Assembly (NCBI GenBank): GCA_965224325.1
Contig: CBDCYT010000007.1
Coordinates: 1-64,000 of the forward strand
Direction: 5' to 3'
Origin: CBDCMJ01 sp965224325
GTDB taxonomy: Bacteria > Chloroflexota > Dehalococcoidia > Lucifugimonadales > UBA3495
DNA: 64,000 nt
Numbering within the stretch: the stretch's first letter is position 1; every line of letters starts with the position of its first letter. Positions 44,268 through 52,887 of the stretch are shown here, one piece after another. The notes under the pieces are model-generated. The model ran no database searches. It had not been told where the DNA came from and saw only the letters and a list, made by a program, of their open reading frames with translations. The position numbers were made by a program, and so were the translations under genes.

Positions 44268-44491
44268 CGGACTGGGGAACTTGCCCTGCGGTGGAACGCA
44301 ATCCCAAAAAGATCAGCGGAGCATGGGCCTTCACCGGTACTAGAGTACCGGTGTACGCCCTTTTCGAGAATCTCGAAAGCGGGGCAACCGTAAAGCAATT
44401 CTTGGAATGGTTCCCTGAAGTGGAAGAATGGCAAGTTGCCACTGTCCTCAAGCATGAAGTGGAAGCCTTGAGATGCCCTGACCTGCCGTGA
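44264..44491 (+). CDS. DUF433 antitoxin-like protein
   Basis: 75 residues. RNPKKISGAWAFTGTRVPVY and ATVKQFLEWFPEVEEWQVAT are the DUF433 signature, a small winged-helix-type antitoxin that usually pairs with a DUF5615 PIN-like protein. Here it overlaps hsdS at ATGA and the next gene at GTGA, so all three are translationally coupled. The partner follows immediately, which confirms the assignment. Confidence 0.9.
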   Translation: MTDWGTCPAVERNPKKISGAWAFTGTRVPVYALFENLESGATVKQFLEWFPEVEEWQVATVLKHEVEALRCPDLP

Positions 44492-44805
44492 AAATACTGT
44501 TCGACAACGGGACCCCTGCGCCACTCCGGAGGCATCTCAGTGAACATTCGGTGGATAGGTCCGCCGAAAGAGGCTGGGCCGAACTGGAGAACGGACAACT
44601 GCTTCGGGTAGCCGAGGACGAAGGATATGAAGTCATCGTTACTACGGACCAGAACATACGATACCAGCAGAACCTTGCCGGTAGAAGGATAGCAATCGTG
44701 GTTTTGCTATCCACGGCATGGCCCAGGGTGCAGCACCGAATTGAAGACATTCGACAAGTCATTGCGGAAATAGGTCCAGGGGAATTGAAAGAAGTGCCTA
44801 TCTGA
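44488..44805 (+). CDS. DUF5615 PIN-like toxin
   Basis: 105 residues beginning MKILFDNGTPAPLRRHL, the DUF5615 opening with its Asp-Asn-Gly (usually DEN/DNG) metal-site motif. WAELENGQLLRVAEDEGYEV and IVTTDQNIRYQQNLAGRRIA complete the PIN-like acidic core. It is predicted to be an RNase toxin controlled by the DUF433 protein. Placement between hsdS and hsdR suggests an addiction lock that punishes loss of the restriction operon. Confidence 0.85.
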   Translation: MKILFDNGTPAPLRRHLSEHSVDRSAERGWAELENGQLLRVAEDEGYEVIVTTDQNIRYQQNLAGRRIAIVVLLSTAWPRVQHRIEDIRQVIAEIGPGELKEVPI

Positions 44806-44823
44806 AGATGTCAGAGGGATATC

Positions 44824-45771
44824 GTGACCACCGACACCAGCGAAAAAGGGCTTGAAGACCTCATTTGCGCGGCCTTTACCGGATCAGACGGGCGGCCAAC
44901 CCCGGACGGGGTGGCGCGGGAGCGCCCGGCCAGCTACGGGGCCGGCTGGATACCCGGCGACCCAGAGGACTATAACCGGGAATACTGCGTTGACCTGGCC
45001 CAGCTTGCCGCCTTCCTAGACGAGACCCAACCCGATGTTGCACCCTCCCTGGATTTGGGGGAGGATGGCCCTGCACGCCGTAGGTTCCTGGCCCGGCTGC
45101 AAGGGGAAATCGCCAAGCGCGGCACTATCGACGTGCTGCGCAAAGGAGTCAAGCACGGGCCGCACTCCATTGACCTGCTCTATGGCGCACCGTCGCCGGA
45201 GAATATCAGGGCCAAAGTTCTCTACAGCCAGAACCACTTTAGCGTCACCCGCCAACTCCGCTACAGCACGGACAACGCGCAATTGGCGCTGGACCTCTGC
45301 TTGTTCATCAACGGCCTGCCGGTTGCAACCTTCGAGCTGAAGAACAGCCTCACCAAGCAAACGGTTGACGACGCGGTGGAGCAGTACAAGCGCGACCGAA
45401 ATCCCAGGGAAAGGCTCTTCGAGTTTGGGCGCTGCCTGGCCCATTTCGCCGTTGATGACCACGAGGTGCGGTTCTGCACCCATCTCAGGGGCAAGGACTC
45501 CTGGTTCCTGCCCTTCAACAATGGCTGGAACGACGGCCGGGGCAACCCGCCCAACCCCAACGGCGTCAAAACCGACTATCTGTGGAGGGAAGTACTCACC
45601 CGAGACAGCCTGACCAACGTCATCGAGAGCTACGCCCAGATTGTCGAAACGAAGGATGAAAAGACGCGACGGAAGAATCGAACGCAGATATGGCCTCGCT
45701 ACCAACAGCTTGACGTGGTGCGCAAATTGCTGGCGGACGTGTCCACTAAGGAGTCGGAGCCAGATACCTGA
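44824..45771 (+). CDS. hsdR: Type I restriction subunit HsdR, N-terminal part (frameshifted)
   Basis: 315 residues from a GTG. It contains the HsdR N-terminal nuclease domain: YSQNHFSVTRQLRYSTDNAQ, then LCLFINGLPVATFELKNSLT, where the ELK is the catalytic ExK, followed by DDAVEQYKRDRNPRERLFEF. The end (VVRKLLADVSTK) leads normally into RYLIQHSAGSGKS, but that lies one frame over from about 45750. A single base is missing or extra there. HsdR performs ATP-dependent translocation and cleavage with HsdM and HsdS. Confidence 0.85.
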   Translation: MTTDTSEKGLEDLICAAFTGSDGRPTPDGVARERPASYGAGWIPGDPEDYNREYCVDLAQLAAFLDETQPDVAPSLDLGEDGPARRRFLARLQGEIAKRGTIDVLRKGVKHGPHSIDLLYGAPSPENIRAKVLYSQNHFSVTRQLRYSTDNAQLALDLCLFINGLPVATFELKNSLTKQTVDDAVEQYKRDRNPRERLFEFGRCLAHFAVDDHEVRFCTHLRGKDSWFLPFNNGWNDGRGNPPNPNGVKTDYLWREVLTRDSLTNVIESYAQIVETKDEKTRRKNRTQIWPRYQQLDVVRKLLADVSTKESEPDT

Positions 45772-45836
45772 TTCAGCACTCGGCTGGCAGCGGCAAGTCC
45801 AACTCTATCGCTTGGCTGGCCCACCAGATTATTGGC

Positions 45837-47870
45837 TTGGAAAAGGACGGCGCGAGCCTATTCGATACTGTCATAACCGTCACTGACCGGAAGATTCTGG
45901 ACAAGCAGATCCGAGACACCATCCGGCAGTTTGCCCAGGTGCGTTCGGTCGTGGGCCACGCCGAGACCTCCGGCCATCTCCGGTCCCTGCTGCGCGATGG
46001 CAAGAGGATAGTGATCACGACCATCCAGAAGTTTCCGTTCATCCTGGACGCCATCGGCGACGAGCATCGGGGGAGACGGTTCGCCATCATCATCGACGAA
46101 GCCTATTCCAGCCAGGGCGGGCGCGCGTCGGCGTCGGTCTCTGCGGCGCTGGGAGGGTCGGGTGCGGATGAGGACGAAGATACCACCGAGGACAAGATCA
46201 ACCGTCTCATGGAATCCCGAAAGCTTCTGACCAACGCCAGCTACTTCGCCTTCACCGCAACCCCGAAGAACAAGACCCTGGAGATATTCGGTACTCCAGA
46301 ACAGGAGGGCGAGAAGAACAGGCATCTTCCCTTTCACTCCTACACCATGAAACAGGCCATCCAGGAAGGCTTCATAATTGACGTTCTAGAGCACTACACC
46401 CCGGTGTCCAGCTATTACCGGCTGGTCAAGACGGTAGAAGCCGACCCTGAGTTCGACACCAAGCGGGCTGGCAGGAAGCTACGCCGTTACGTCGAGAACA
46501 ACGAGCACGCCATCCGCCTCAAGGCTGAAATCATGGTGGATCATTATCACGAGCAAGTGGACGGGCTTCGTGAGCTGGGAGGGCAGGCACGGACTATGGT
46601 GGTCACAGGCAGCATCGAGCGGGCCATTGGCTACTTCCACGCCATCCGCGCCTACTTGGCTGAGTGTAAGAGTCCCTATCAAGCCATTGTAGCCTTCTCC
46701 GGCGAGCACGAGTACGCTGGCGAGAAGGTTAACGAGGCGTCCCTCAACGGCTTCTCGTCGAATTTGATCGGCGACAAGATTCAGGAAGACCCCTACCGCT
46801 TTCTGGTATGCGCCGATAAGTTTCAGACCGGCTACGACGAACCGCTCTTGCACACGATGTACGTCGACAAGGTGCTGTCGGGAGTGAAGGCGGTGCAGAA
46901 CCTTTCCCGCTTGAACAGGGCGCACCCCAAGAAACATGACGCCTTCGTCCTGGACTTCACCAACGACACCGACACGATACAAGAGTCATTCGCTGAATAT
47001 TACCGGACCACCATTCTCTCGGAGGAAACCGACCCGGACAAGCTGCACGACCTCAAGACGACCCTCGACTCCTACCAGGTTTACGACGCCGGACAGATCG
47101 AGGAGTTGGTCGGGCGCTACCTTGCCAAGGAGGACCGTGAGCGGCTCGATCCGATTCTGGACACTTGTGTTGCTGCCTACCGGGAGCAGCTTGACGAGGA
47201 TGGACAAGTGGACTTCAAGGGCAAGGCCAAGGCATTCCTTAGGACCTACGCATTCTTGGCCTCAATCGTGCCATACACAAACGCCGAGTGGGAGAAGCTC
47301 CCCATCTTCCTGACCTTCCTGGTCCCCAAGCTACCCGCTCCGGTAGAAGAAGACCTGTCCAAGGGGATTCTGGAATCCATCGACATGGACAGCTACCGGG
47401 TGGAAAAACGGGCCGTGCAGGACATCCAACTCCCTGACAAGGACGCAGAGATAGACCCGGTTCCAACGTCGGACGGAGGTCAGAAGCCGGAACCGGAGAT
47501 GGACCAACTTTCCAATATCGTCAGGGATTTCAACGACCGGTTTGGCAACATCGAGTGGAAGGATGCTGACAAGATTGAAAGGGTGATTGCCGTAGAACTA
47601 CCTACGAAGGTCGCCGGCGACGTGGCGTACCAAAACGCCATGTCCAACTCTGACCGGCAGAACGCCAGGGTCGAGCACGACAGGGCGTTGGAGCGTGCCA
47701 TGACCGACCTCCTTGCCGACCACACCGAGTTGTTCAAGCAGTTCAGCGACAACGAGTCGTTCCGCAAGTGGCTTTCCGAGATGGTCTTCTCAGCGACTTA
47801 CGCCGGAGCAGCCGGAGCGGTTCCGTTTGCTTTTAGCGGTTGGCCTATGATGGCATCCCCGCATGGTTGA
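45837..47870 (+). CDS. hsdR: HsdR helicase/translocase part (frameshifted, altered C-terminus)
   Basis: Continuation of HsdR; the frame is open from about 45755 and reads YLIQHSAGSGKSNSIAWLAH (Walker A) before the first ATG-type start. VITVTDRKILDKQIRDTIRQ, FAIIIDEAYSSQGGRASASV (Walker B, DEAY) and YFAFTATPKNKTLEIFG (motif III) follow, then RFLVCADKFQTGYDEPLLHT and VQNLSRLNRAHPKKHDAFVL (motifs V/VI). The normal helical C-terminus ends near WLSEMVFSATYAG; the last ~15 residues come from a repeat that also occurs at 48417-48449, so the 3' end was replaced. Confidence 0.85.
   Translation: MEKDGASLFDTVITVTDRKILDKQIRDTIRQFAQVRSVVGHAETSGHLRSLLRDGKRIVITTIQKFPFILDAIGDEHRGRRFAIIIDEAYSSQGGRASASVSAALGGSGADEDEDTTEDKINRLMESRKLLTNASYFAFTATPKNKTLEIFGTPEQEGEKNRHLPFHSYTMKQAIQEGFIIDVLEHYTPVSSYYRLVKTVEADPEFDTKRAGRKLRRYVENNEHAIRLKAEIMVDHYHEQVDGLRELGGQARTMVVTGSIERAIGYFHAIRAYLAECKSPYQAIVAFSGEHEYAGEKVNEASLNGFSSNLIGDKIQEDPYRFLVCADKFQTGYDEPLLHTMYVDKVLSGVKAVQNLSRLNRAHPKKHDAFVLDFTNDTDTIQESFAEYYRTTILSEETDPDKLHDLKTTLDSYQVYDAGQIEELVGRYLAKEDRERLDPILDTCVAAYREQLDEDGQVDFKGKAKAFLRTYAFLASIVPYTNAEWEKLPIFLTFLVPKLPAPVEEDLSKGILESIDMDSYRVEKRAVQDIQLPDKDAEIDPVPTSDGGQKPEPEMDQLSNIVRDFNDRFGNIEWKDADKIERVIAVELPTKVAGDVAYQNAMSNSDRQNARVEHDRALERAMTDLLADHTELFKQFSDNESFRKWLSEMVFSATYAGAAGAVPFAFSGWPMMASPHG
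47818..47850 (+). repeat. Hairpin-arm repeat at the hsdR 3' end
   Basis: GGTTCCGTTTGCTTTTAGCG followed by a TTGGCCTAT block is repeated in inverted orientation at 48417-48449. A shorter arm (GGTTCCGTTTGCTTGAGGCG) stands at 48375. It supplies the last codons and stop region of hsdR. Confidence 0.6.
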
Positions 47871-48150
47871 AATCAACGTAGCCTTAACCCGAATCCACCG
47901 AAGGGATGAGGTTACAGGAGCGGAATGGGCGATGAGGGGCAAGGGGAGGCACGATCCGGGCCCGATTTTGGGTAGAGGGGCCGGTGTCTGTCTTCAGTCG
48001 CCGCAGGTAGACCTTGTGACCGTCTGCGGACGTTGGGCAAGGCGAGATGGTGGGGAGAGGACGCAGCAAGAAACCCTCGCGGACCGGGCTGGCGCGAGTT
48101 GGCGGGGACGTTGGGTTGTCCGTTGGGTGGCTCAGGCGCCGGCGTTGCCG
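47871..48150. other. Intergenic stretch after hsdR
   Basis: No supported gene. It probably belongs to the decayed IS1380-type sequence on the right. Confidence 0.4.
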
Positions 48151-48675
48151 TCAGGCAGGGAGTGGAATCGCTCGCAGCCGGGCCAGGGCGCGGCCGAACT
48201 GGGTTTCCCAGGGCCAATGCTTGGGCAGATGCAAAGTAAGACGGCGGGCCGAGCGGGTAATCCGTCCCGCCAGACCGAAGAAGCGTCGTCTGAGGGTCTT
48301 GGTCGTCACGATCTGCTCACTCAGGCCGATCCGCGCTGTCCAGCGGGCCAGGTTGTGGGCCATCACCTGTACCGCCGGTTCCGTTTGCTTGAGGCGTAGG
48401 GGGTTCCTCTGGCCCAATAGGCCATACGCTAAAAGCAAACGGAACCTCCCGGTGTCTGGCTCTGGCGCGTAGCCCCCGAAGCACCCGCCAGGGTTGTCTC
48501 GGTCGCGGTCCCGCTCTTCCTTTTCGTCCTGGTCCCAAAACAACGTGGCCACGGGGGCCGGGGGCTCCGGCTCGGCAGTCTGCGGCAAGACGCGCCGCAG
48601 CAGCAACTCCTGGCGTACCTGCTCCCGCAGCACCGCGGGCAGGGTCTGGATGGTCCACTCCTGGTGGGGCGTCAA
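48151..48675 (-). pseudogene. IS1380-type transposase C-terminal remnant fused to unrelated frame
   Basis: The C-terminal part, MAHNLARWTARIGLSEQIVT then KTLRRRFFGLAGRITRSARR, is the end of an IS1380-family transposase. The N-terminal half (LPAVLREQVRQELLLRRVLP and a stretch of charged residues) is not transposase. Between them sits a hairpin: GTTCCGTTTGCTTTTAGCG and CGCCTCAAGCAAACGGAAC. The open frame looks accidental. Upstream (48676-48880) the same frame continues past a TAA at 48739 into a Pro/Ala-rich peptide (APPSSGPSTTAPPLAPEQQA), itself cut by the IS5 element. Confidence 0.6.
48375..48449. repeat. 75-bp hairpin repeat
   Basis: Arms of about 20 bp (GGTTCCGTTTGCTT and complement) enclose about 35 bp. 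The right arm extends further into sequence shared with the 3' end of hsdR at 47818. A small non-autonomous palindromic element is the simplest reading. Confidence 0.5.
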
Positions 48676-48979
48676 GATCGGCGGCGCGGCGGTCTGCTGG
48701 TTCGGGCGGTCGAACTCGTTTCGTAGTTGCTGTGGAAATTAGGGGTCGTGGCCAAACGCGTCGATGGCTGCCTGCTGCTCCGGAGCCAGTGGTGGCGCGG
48801 TGGTGCTCGGCCCGGAGGACGGCGGGGCCGTGGTAGGCGGCGCGGCGCCTGGATTATGATGCGGCGTAATGACCTCCTCTTTGACTCGCTACTAAGAGCC
48901 TATCCAACAACCTTAGACAGAATTTGATAATTTGGTTATGCTTCTTCCCAAAGTACGGCCACAGTATGGGAGGAGTGTG

Positions 48980-49363
48980 ATGTGCGAACTGGAACCAATG
49001 GGTCCCGTGGACGACGCGTGGCGTATTCCTGAGAGCATGTGGCAGCGTATCGAGCCTTTGCTGCCCCAACAACGCCCCCATCCCAAGGGAAGACGCCGGT
49101 ATACCCCAGCCCGCCAGTGTATGGACGGCATCTTCTACGTGTTGCGCACCGGGCGCCAGTGGAAAGCCCTGCCCAAGGGCTTCGGCGCCTCCAGTACGGT
49201 CCATCTGGGGTTTCAACAGTGGCGGGCCGCTGGTGTATTTGAGCGGCTATGGCAAGAAGGGCTGATTGAATATGATGCCCGCCACGGCCTGGACTGGGAG
49301 TGGCAAGCGATGGACGGAGCCATGACCAAGGCGCCCTTGGGGGGGGAAAGCTACAGGACCTAA
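48980..49363 (+). CDS. IS5-family transposase, first frame
   Basis: About 128 residues from MCELEPMGPVDDAWRIPESM, with GGGAGGAG upstream. It contains the DUF4096-type N-terminal domain (RYTPARQCMDGIFYVLRTGR, then QWKALPKGFGASSTVHLGFQ) and the first catalytic Asp in QAMDGAMTKAPLG. The frame ends shortly after a G8 run (49339-49346). A -1 slip on that run would join it to the second frame (GKATGPNPTDRGKGGAKRS), as in other two-frame IS5 elements. Confidence 0.85.
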   Translation: MCELEPMGPVDDAWRIPESMWQRIEPLLPQQRPHPKGRRRYTPARQCMDGIFYVLRTGRQWKALPKGFGASSTVHLGFQQWRAAGVFERLWQEGLIEYDARHGLDWEWQAMDGAMTKAPLGGESYRT

Positions 49364-49400
49364 TCCCACTGACCGGGGCAAAGGGGGCGCCAAAAGGAGC

Positions 49401-49817
49401 TTGCTGACCGAGGGCCATGGGCGTCCCATTGGAGTAGCCGTGGACGGAGCGAACCGGCACGATATGAAGCTGGTAGAGCGTATTTTGGAAGCTGCCATGG
49501 TGCAGCGGCCTGAGCCAACTGCGTACCAGCCCCAGAATATGTGCTTGGACAAAGGGTGCGATTATCCCGAAGTTCGAAAGCTGGTGGCAGCCTGGGGATA
49601 CACCGGCCATATCAAGAGCCGTGGAGAAGAACGGGCAGAGAAGAGAAGCATCCCCGGCTACCGGGCGCGTCGCTGGATCGTGGAACGAACCCACAGTTGG
49701 CTGAACCGGTTCAGGCGTCTGCTGATCCGCTGGGAGAAAAAAGTGGAGAACTATGTGGCTATGCTTCATTTCGCTTGCGCCTGGATTACTTTCCGCGCCA
49801 GCGGGGTTGTTGGATAG
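49401..49817 (+). CDS. IS5-family transposase, second frame
   Basis: 138 residues. IGVAVDGANRHDMKLVERIL has the second catalytic Asp, MCLDKGCDYPEVRKLV and RRWIVERTHSWLNRFRRLLI the Glu region. These are the DDE_Tnp_1_2-like core motifs. No good independent start is visible, so it is probably made by frameshifting from the upstream frame at the G8 run. The element looks potentially active. Confidence 0.85.
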   Translation: MLTEGHGRPIGVAVDGANRHDMKLVERILEAAMVQRPEPTAYQPQNMCLDKGCDYPEVRKLVAAWGYTGHIKSRGEERAEKRSIPGYRARRWIVERTHSWLNRFRRLLIRWEKKVENYVAMLHFACAWITFRASGVVG

Positions 49818-49824
49818 GCTCTAA

Positions 49825-51232
49825 TACTACAGTCGCAGATCATACAGTCGTCGTTTGTAGTGGCATTTCTGGGCTCTGGCTTGGTGGCGCCGTCTCCACC
49901 ATGACCAGTACAGGATGAAATCAGGGGGTTGGTTCTCTGTCCATACAAGGCGGGTGAGCAGTCGGCGCACTTCCGGCACTGTCATGGGAATCAGATCTTC
50001 ATCCGGGCCGTAGTAGCCCCTTTTTCTCCCTGTTCCATGGCCTGATGCTTGATCACGGACAGATACGCGTGGGCCAACATCGCCAACGTGATGTGCCGGT
50101 ACCAGCCATCCCACCTCCGCACTTCATACTGGTCCAGCCCCACCTGTCCCTTGGCCTCCTCAAAGCATTCCTCTATGGCCCACCGGGTCCCGGCGACCCT
50201 CGCCAGTTCCTCCAGGGTCGTTCCCGCCGGGCCGTAACAGACGTAGTAGGCCAGCTCCCCCGGGTTGGCCAGACTGCGCCGGGCCAGCAGCCAATAGCCC
50301 TCGCCAGGCTCCCTCAGGGGACGTATATCCACCGTGGCCCAGTCGTAGACCCGTGGTCCCTTGGCTCCGTCCCCGGCGCTGCACCTCACCCAAGCGCATT
50401 CCTCAACCCCGGAGGCCAGACGGTCGGCCCTCACCTGTCGCGGTCCCCTGTCCGTCAAAGCCCATAGCTTCTCGCTGCGTTTGATGGCCAGCACGTGGGG
50501 AACGCACCGCCGTTCCAGCCACAGCCGCAGGTTGCGGTCGTTGCCGTAGACCTCGTCCCCGGCCACCCAGCCGAAGGGCACTCCCGACTCCACCGCCCGC
50601 TCCAGCATGAGCTGCGCCAGTTGCGGCTTGGTACGGAATGACACCCCCTCCGGCACACCGGCCTCCCGCCGGCGCTCCTAGTCCTCCGCCCACACCTGGG
50701 GCAGGTACAACTCCCGGTCCAGCAGCGTCCTCCCCCTGGCACTGGCATAGGCCAGGAATACGCCAATCTGACAGTTCTCGATCCGCCCTGCCGTACCGCT
50801 GTACTGACGCTGCACCCCAACCGACTTGTCCCCTCTCTTGAGGAATCCGGTCTCGTCCACCGCCAGAACTGCGTCAGCGTCGGCCAGATGCTCGATCACG
50901 TAGCTCTTCAAGTCATCGCGAACCAGGTCCGCGTCCCACTGGTAGTTGTACAACAGGCGCTGCACCCCATGGGGAGTGGCGTCGCCTGCCCGCTCCGCCA
51001 ATTGCCAGCCGTTCTTGCGCTCCACCGGGCTGAGCAACCCCTTCAGATAGTCCAGCGCCCGCCGCCGCGGCTCCGGACGCCGGAACCGTCCCGCGATGCA
51101 CTCGTGTACCCGCTCGATGCCCTCGGCCCACCGAGCAACCTCTGCCACCTCATCCTGATGCCCTGCCACAACCTCACCTACCCACCCGCTGATTGCCCCA
51201 ATTCTACCCGCTCTTAATCTGCGACTGTAGTA
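49825..51232 (-). mobile_element. IS701-family insertion sequence with CTAA target duplication
   Basis: The ends TACTACAGTCGCAGAT and (complement of right) TACTACAGTCGCAGAT are inverted repeats. CTAA occurs on both sides (49821-49824 and 51233-51236), a YTAR target. On the left it landed on the last base and target duplication of the IS5 element. On the right it cut a module B gene. Confidence 0.9.
49991..51169 (-). pseudogene. IS701-family transposase with one in-frame TAG
   Basis: One frame encodes a complete IS701 transposase: ADAVLAVDETGFLKRGDKSV (first Asp), FGWVAGDEVYGNDRNLRLWL (second Asp) and RWAIEECFEEAKGQVGLDQY (Glu). The only lesion is a TAG at 50678-50680 (minus strand) between VWAED and ERRREAGVPE. 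The relative at 15143 has a Lys in that region (TSDKDRCEAAGVPE). The two halves are otherwise perfect, so the lesion is recent or suppressed. Confidence 0.85.
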
Positions 51233-51647
51233 CTAAGCCACAGTCCAAGTCCTGGCACTCCCGGACCGACGTGATCTCCTCGGGAAAGTCCCGCCAGGCG
51301 GCCCGGTTCGCGGCGCTACGGCTCAAGTAGCCGCCGGTTACGGTGGTGATGGCAAGGTTCTTGATTGGCCGCTGGGGCTCCCGATTCCGGCGGTACGCCT
51401 GGACATGAAAATGCCGCCTCGGGCGGGGCAACCCCTCCGCTTCCGGCGGTTCCTGGGCGGCCACGTAACCCTGGTGGAAGCCGCGCCGCCAGGCCCCGGC
51501 CAAGGCCAACACCTCTTTGTACTCGACCTCCCCGCCGGCGCTCCCGTTCCGGATCGCGGCATACCAGCCGGTGAAATGGCCGGCCTCCTCGATCTCCCCG
51601 GTGGACAGCAGGTAGGCCGTCAATAGTTGCTCTCCCCCGGCGGTCAT
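51204..51647 (-). CDS. Module B hypothetical protein, 3' end cut by IS701
   Basis: 147 residues, of which about the last dozen are read from the IS end. The start MTAGGEQLLTAYLLSTGEIE follows GGGGAGGGG. It has an acidic N-terminal helix, then ALAGAWRRGFHQGYVAAQ, and a basic RPRRHFHVQAYRRNREPQRP segment. No domain is recognised. It is the leftmost surviving gene of module B; the true C-terminus was lost when the IS inserted at 51233-51236. Confidence 0.55.
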   Translation of the reverse strand: MTAGGEQLLTAYLLSTGEIEEAGHFTGWYAAIRNGSAGGEVEYKEVLALAGAWRRGFHQGYVAAQEPPEAEGLPRPRRHFHVQAYRRNREPQRPIKNLAITTVTGGYLSRSAANRAAWRDFPEEITSVRECQDLDCGLVLQSQIKSG

Positions 51648-51878
51648 GGTCCCCTCCCCGCAGATCGGATACGAAACATTGTGGCGCTCTTGTACCCCGG
51701 GCCGGGACCGCGCCGCGCCGGCCCGAATCGGCCCGGACCGGACCCCCGATTTGTGCCTGGGGCGGCGGGCTCCGGGTTGTCTGCCTCCCCAGCGTCCGGA
51801 ACGGTGTATGGCCCAATTTATTCAGCTAGTATCCAGTGTAAGGTTGAGCGCCCAGGTGCAACGGCGGCGGGTTATTTG

Positions 51879-51923
51879 CCCTAGGAAAACCCCATCAAAG
51901 AAGATAATTATTCAGCGCCGGCG
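51879..51923 (-). promoter_or_regulatory. Conserved AT-rich element E2 (module B copy)
   Basis: Reverse-complement counterpart of 5921-5967, sharing TAATTATCTTC and GATGGGGTTTT. It lies about 230 bp upstream of the 51204-51647 gene, so a promoter role is possible there. In module A no gene occupies the matching side. Confidence 0.55.
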
Positions 51924-52260
51924 TGGATCTTGGGGGAGTTTTTTGACCGGCGGATTGCTTATTTCCCCGGCGATTTGGCCCGTTCTGGCGGCGCGGCGGG
52001 CGGCTCAGGGCGCCCTCGGCGGCGCGGCGGGCGGCTTAGGGCGCCCTCGGCGGCTGGTGACGGGAGTTTCGGCGGCCTTTCCAGGGTCGGCGGCGGCGGC
52101 CGGGGGGTCAGGGGGGCGGCCCCACGGGGGGACGTGGGGGGATGTCGGCCCCTGGGCCGGGATATGCGGGGTTTTCGCCGGCGATGTTGCGGACTCCCCC
52201 GGTGAAAATGGCAACCCCGGATTTAGCCTGCGGGCAACGGGGACCCCCCGGAGGTTTTGA
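51924..52260. other. GC-rich spacer between E2 and E1 with tandem repeat
   Basis: Very GC-rich, with no supported gene. A roughly 32-bp unit containing GGCGCGGCGGGCGGCTYAGG then GCGCCCTCGG occurs twice at about 51988-52050. The spacer length (337 bp) is close to the 343 bp between E1 and E2 in module A, but the order of the two elements is reversed. Confidence 0.5.
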
Positions 52261-52287
52261 TTGGTCATTTTCTTATACTTTAACCAA
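52261..52287 (+). promoter_or_regulatory. Conserved inverted-repeat element E1 (module B copy)
   Basis: TTGGTCA, AT-rich centre with TCTTATACTT, then AACCAA. Two mismatches against 5551-5577. It overlaps the end of the 52280-52702 gene. Confidence 0.6.
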
Positions 52288-52702
52288 GAGTGTTCTCCGG
52301 CGGCCTGTCCAGCGCCACCAGGTGGTCGGCGGCGGCCGCGTAGCTCCCGGTACCGGGCCCCGGATGCTCCCCGCTCAGCATCCGCCGGACTGGGGGCCTG
52401 GAGGCCCCCAACATTATGCGCAACTCCCCCGGAGGGGCGCCCAGGGAATGGAGTGCCCGGAAGGCCCGGGCCAGCTTCCCGCCCTCCCGGGCAACTCCGG
52501 CGGCATAGCCTGCCGCCGCGCCCATGGCGTAGGTGCGCCGCCCCTCCAGGTCATCCGGCGGCGGGTCCAGGGGCAGGGTACGGGAAAGGCGGTGACTGGC
52601 GGGGCAGGCGTAGGCACCCAGGACGACACCCTTACCACTCAGCGCATACCCCGCAAGTACCAGGGGCATTTCCGCCCGGCAACCCAGGCAGTAACCGTTC
52701 AC
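52280..52702 (-). CDS. Small cysteine-containing protein of module B
   Basis: 140 residues starting MNGYCLGCRAEMPLVLAGYA, with a CLGC pair and a later AYACPASH that may complete a zinc site. The C-terminal part is helical and rich in Ala/Gly. The start overlaps the stop of the upstream gene (ATGA), so the two form a translation unit. Positionally it corresponds to 6231-6563 in module A. The function is unknown. Confidence 0.6.
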   Translation of the reverse strand: MNGYCLGCRAEMPLVLAGYALSGKGVVLGAYACPASHRLSRTLPLDPPPDDLEGRRTYAMGAAAGYAAGVAREGGKLARAFRALHSLGAPPGELRIMLGASRPPVRRMLSGEHPGPGTGSYAAAADHLVALDRPPENTLG

Positions 52703-52887
52703 GGCGCGTCCTCCAGGCCGACGTAGCGGCAGGCGCAGTTGACGCAGGCGCGTTCATACACGGGCCTGGCCTCGTCATGGTCCGGCGCCAGGTGGCCGCC
52801 GCAGACGGGGCAACCCTCTCCGGCGGGCCGTCCTCCGGGACCACGGCGCGGGTACGGACCAAGCATTTCATCGGCGCTCATTACCAT
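52699..52887 (-). CDS. Small zinc-ribbon protein of module B
   Basis: 62 residues with GCPVCGGHLAPDH and CVNCACRYVGLE: two CxxC-type pairs about 25 residues apart, a clear zinc-ribbon pattern. GGAGGGG precedes the ATG. Small zinc ribbons in phages and satellites often bind DNA or a host polymerase; no specific role can be given. The stop overlaps the next gene. Upstream (52888-53262) one 103-residue frame exists, but its composition is not convincing. Confidence 0.65.
   Translation of the reverse strand: MVMSADEMLGPYPRRGPGGRPAGEGCPVCGGHLAPDHDEARPVYERACVNCACRYVGLEDAP

Larger units (their letters stand above)
48896..49821 (+). mobile_element. IS5-family insertion sequence with TAA target duplication
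   Basis: The ends GAGCCTATCCAACAACC and (complement of right) GAGCCTATCCAACAACC are perfect 17-bp inverted repeats. TAA flanks both sides (48893-48895, 49822-49824), fitting the TNA target of the IS1031/IS427 groups. The transposase is encoded in two frames. The next IS begins within the same four bases on the right. Confidence 0.9.

Noticed and set aside
46479..46982. 167-residue minus-strand gene inside hsdR
   Set aside because: Shadow of the conserved hsdR helicase motifs on the other strand.
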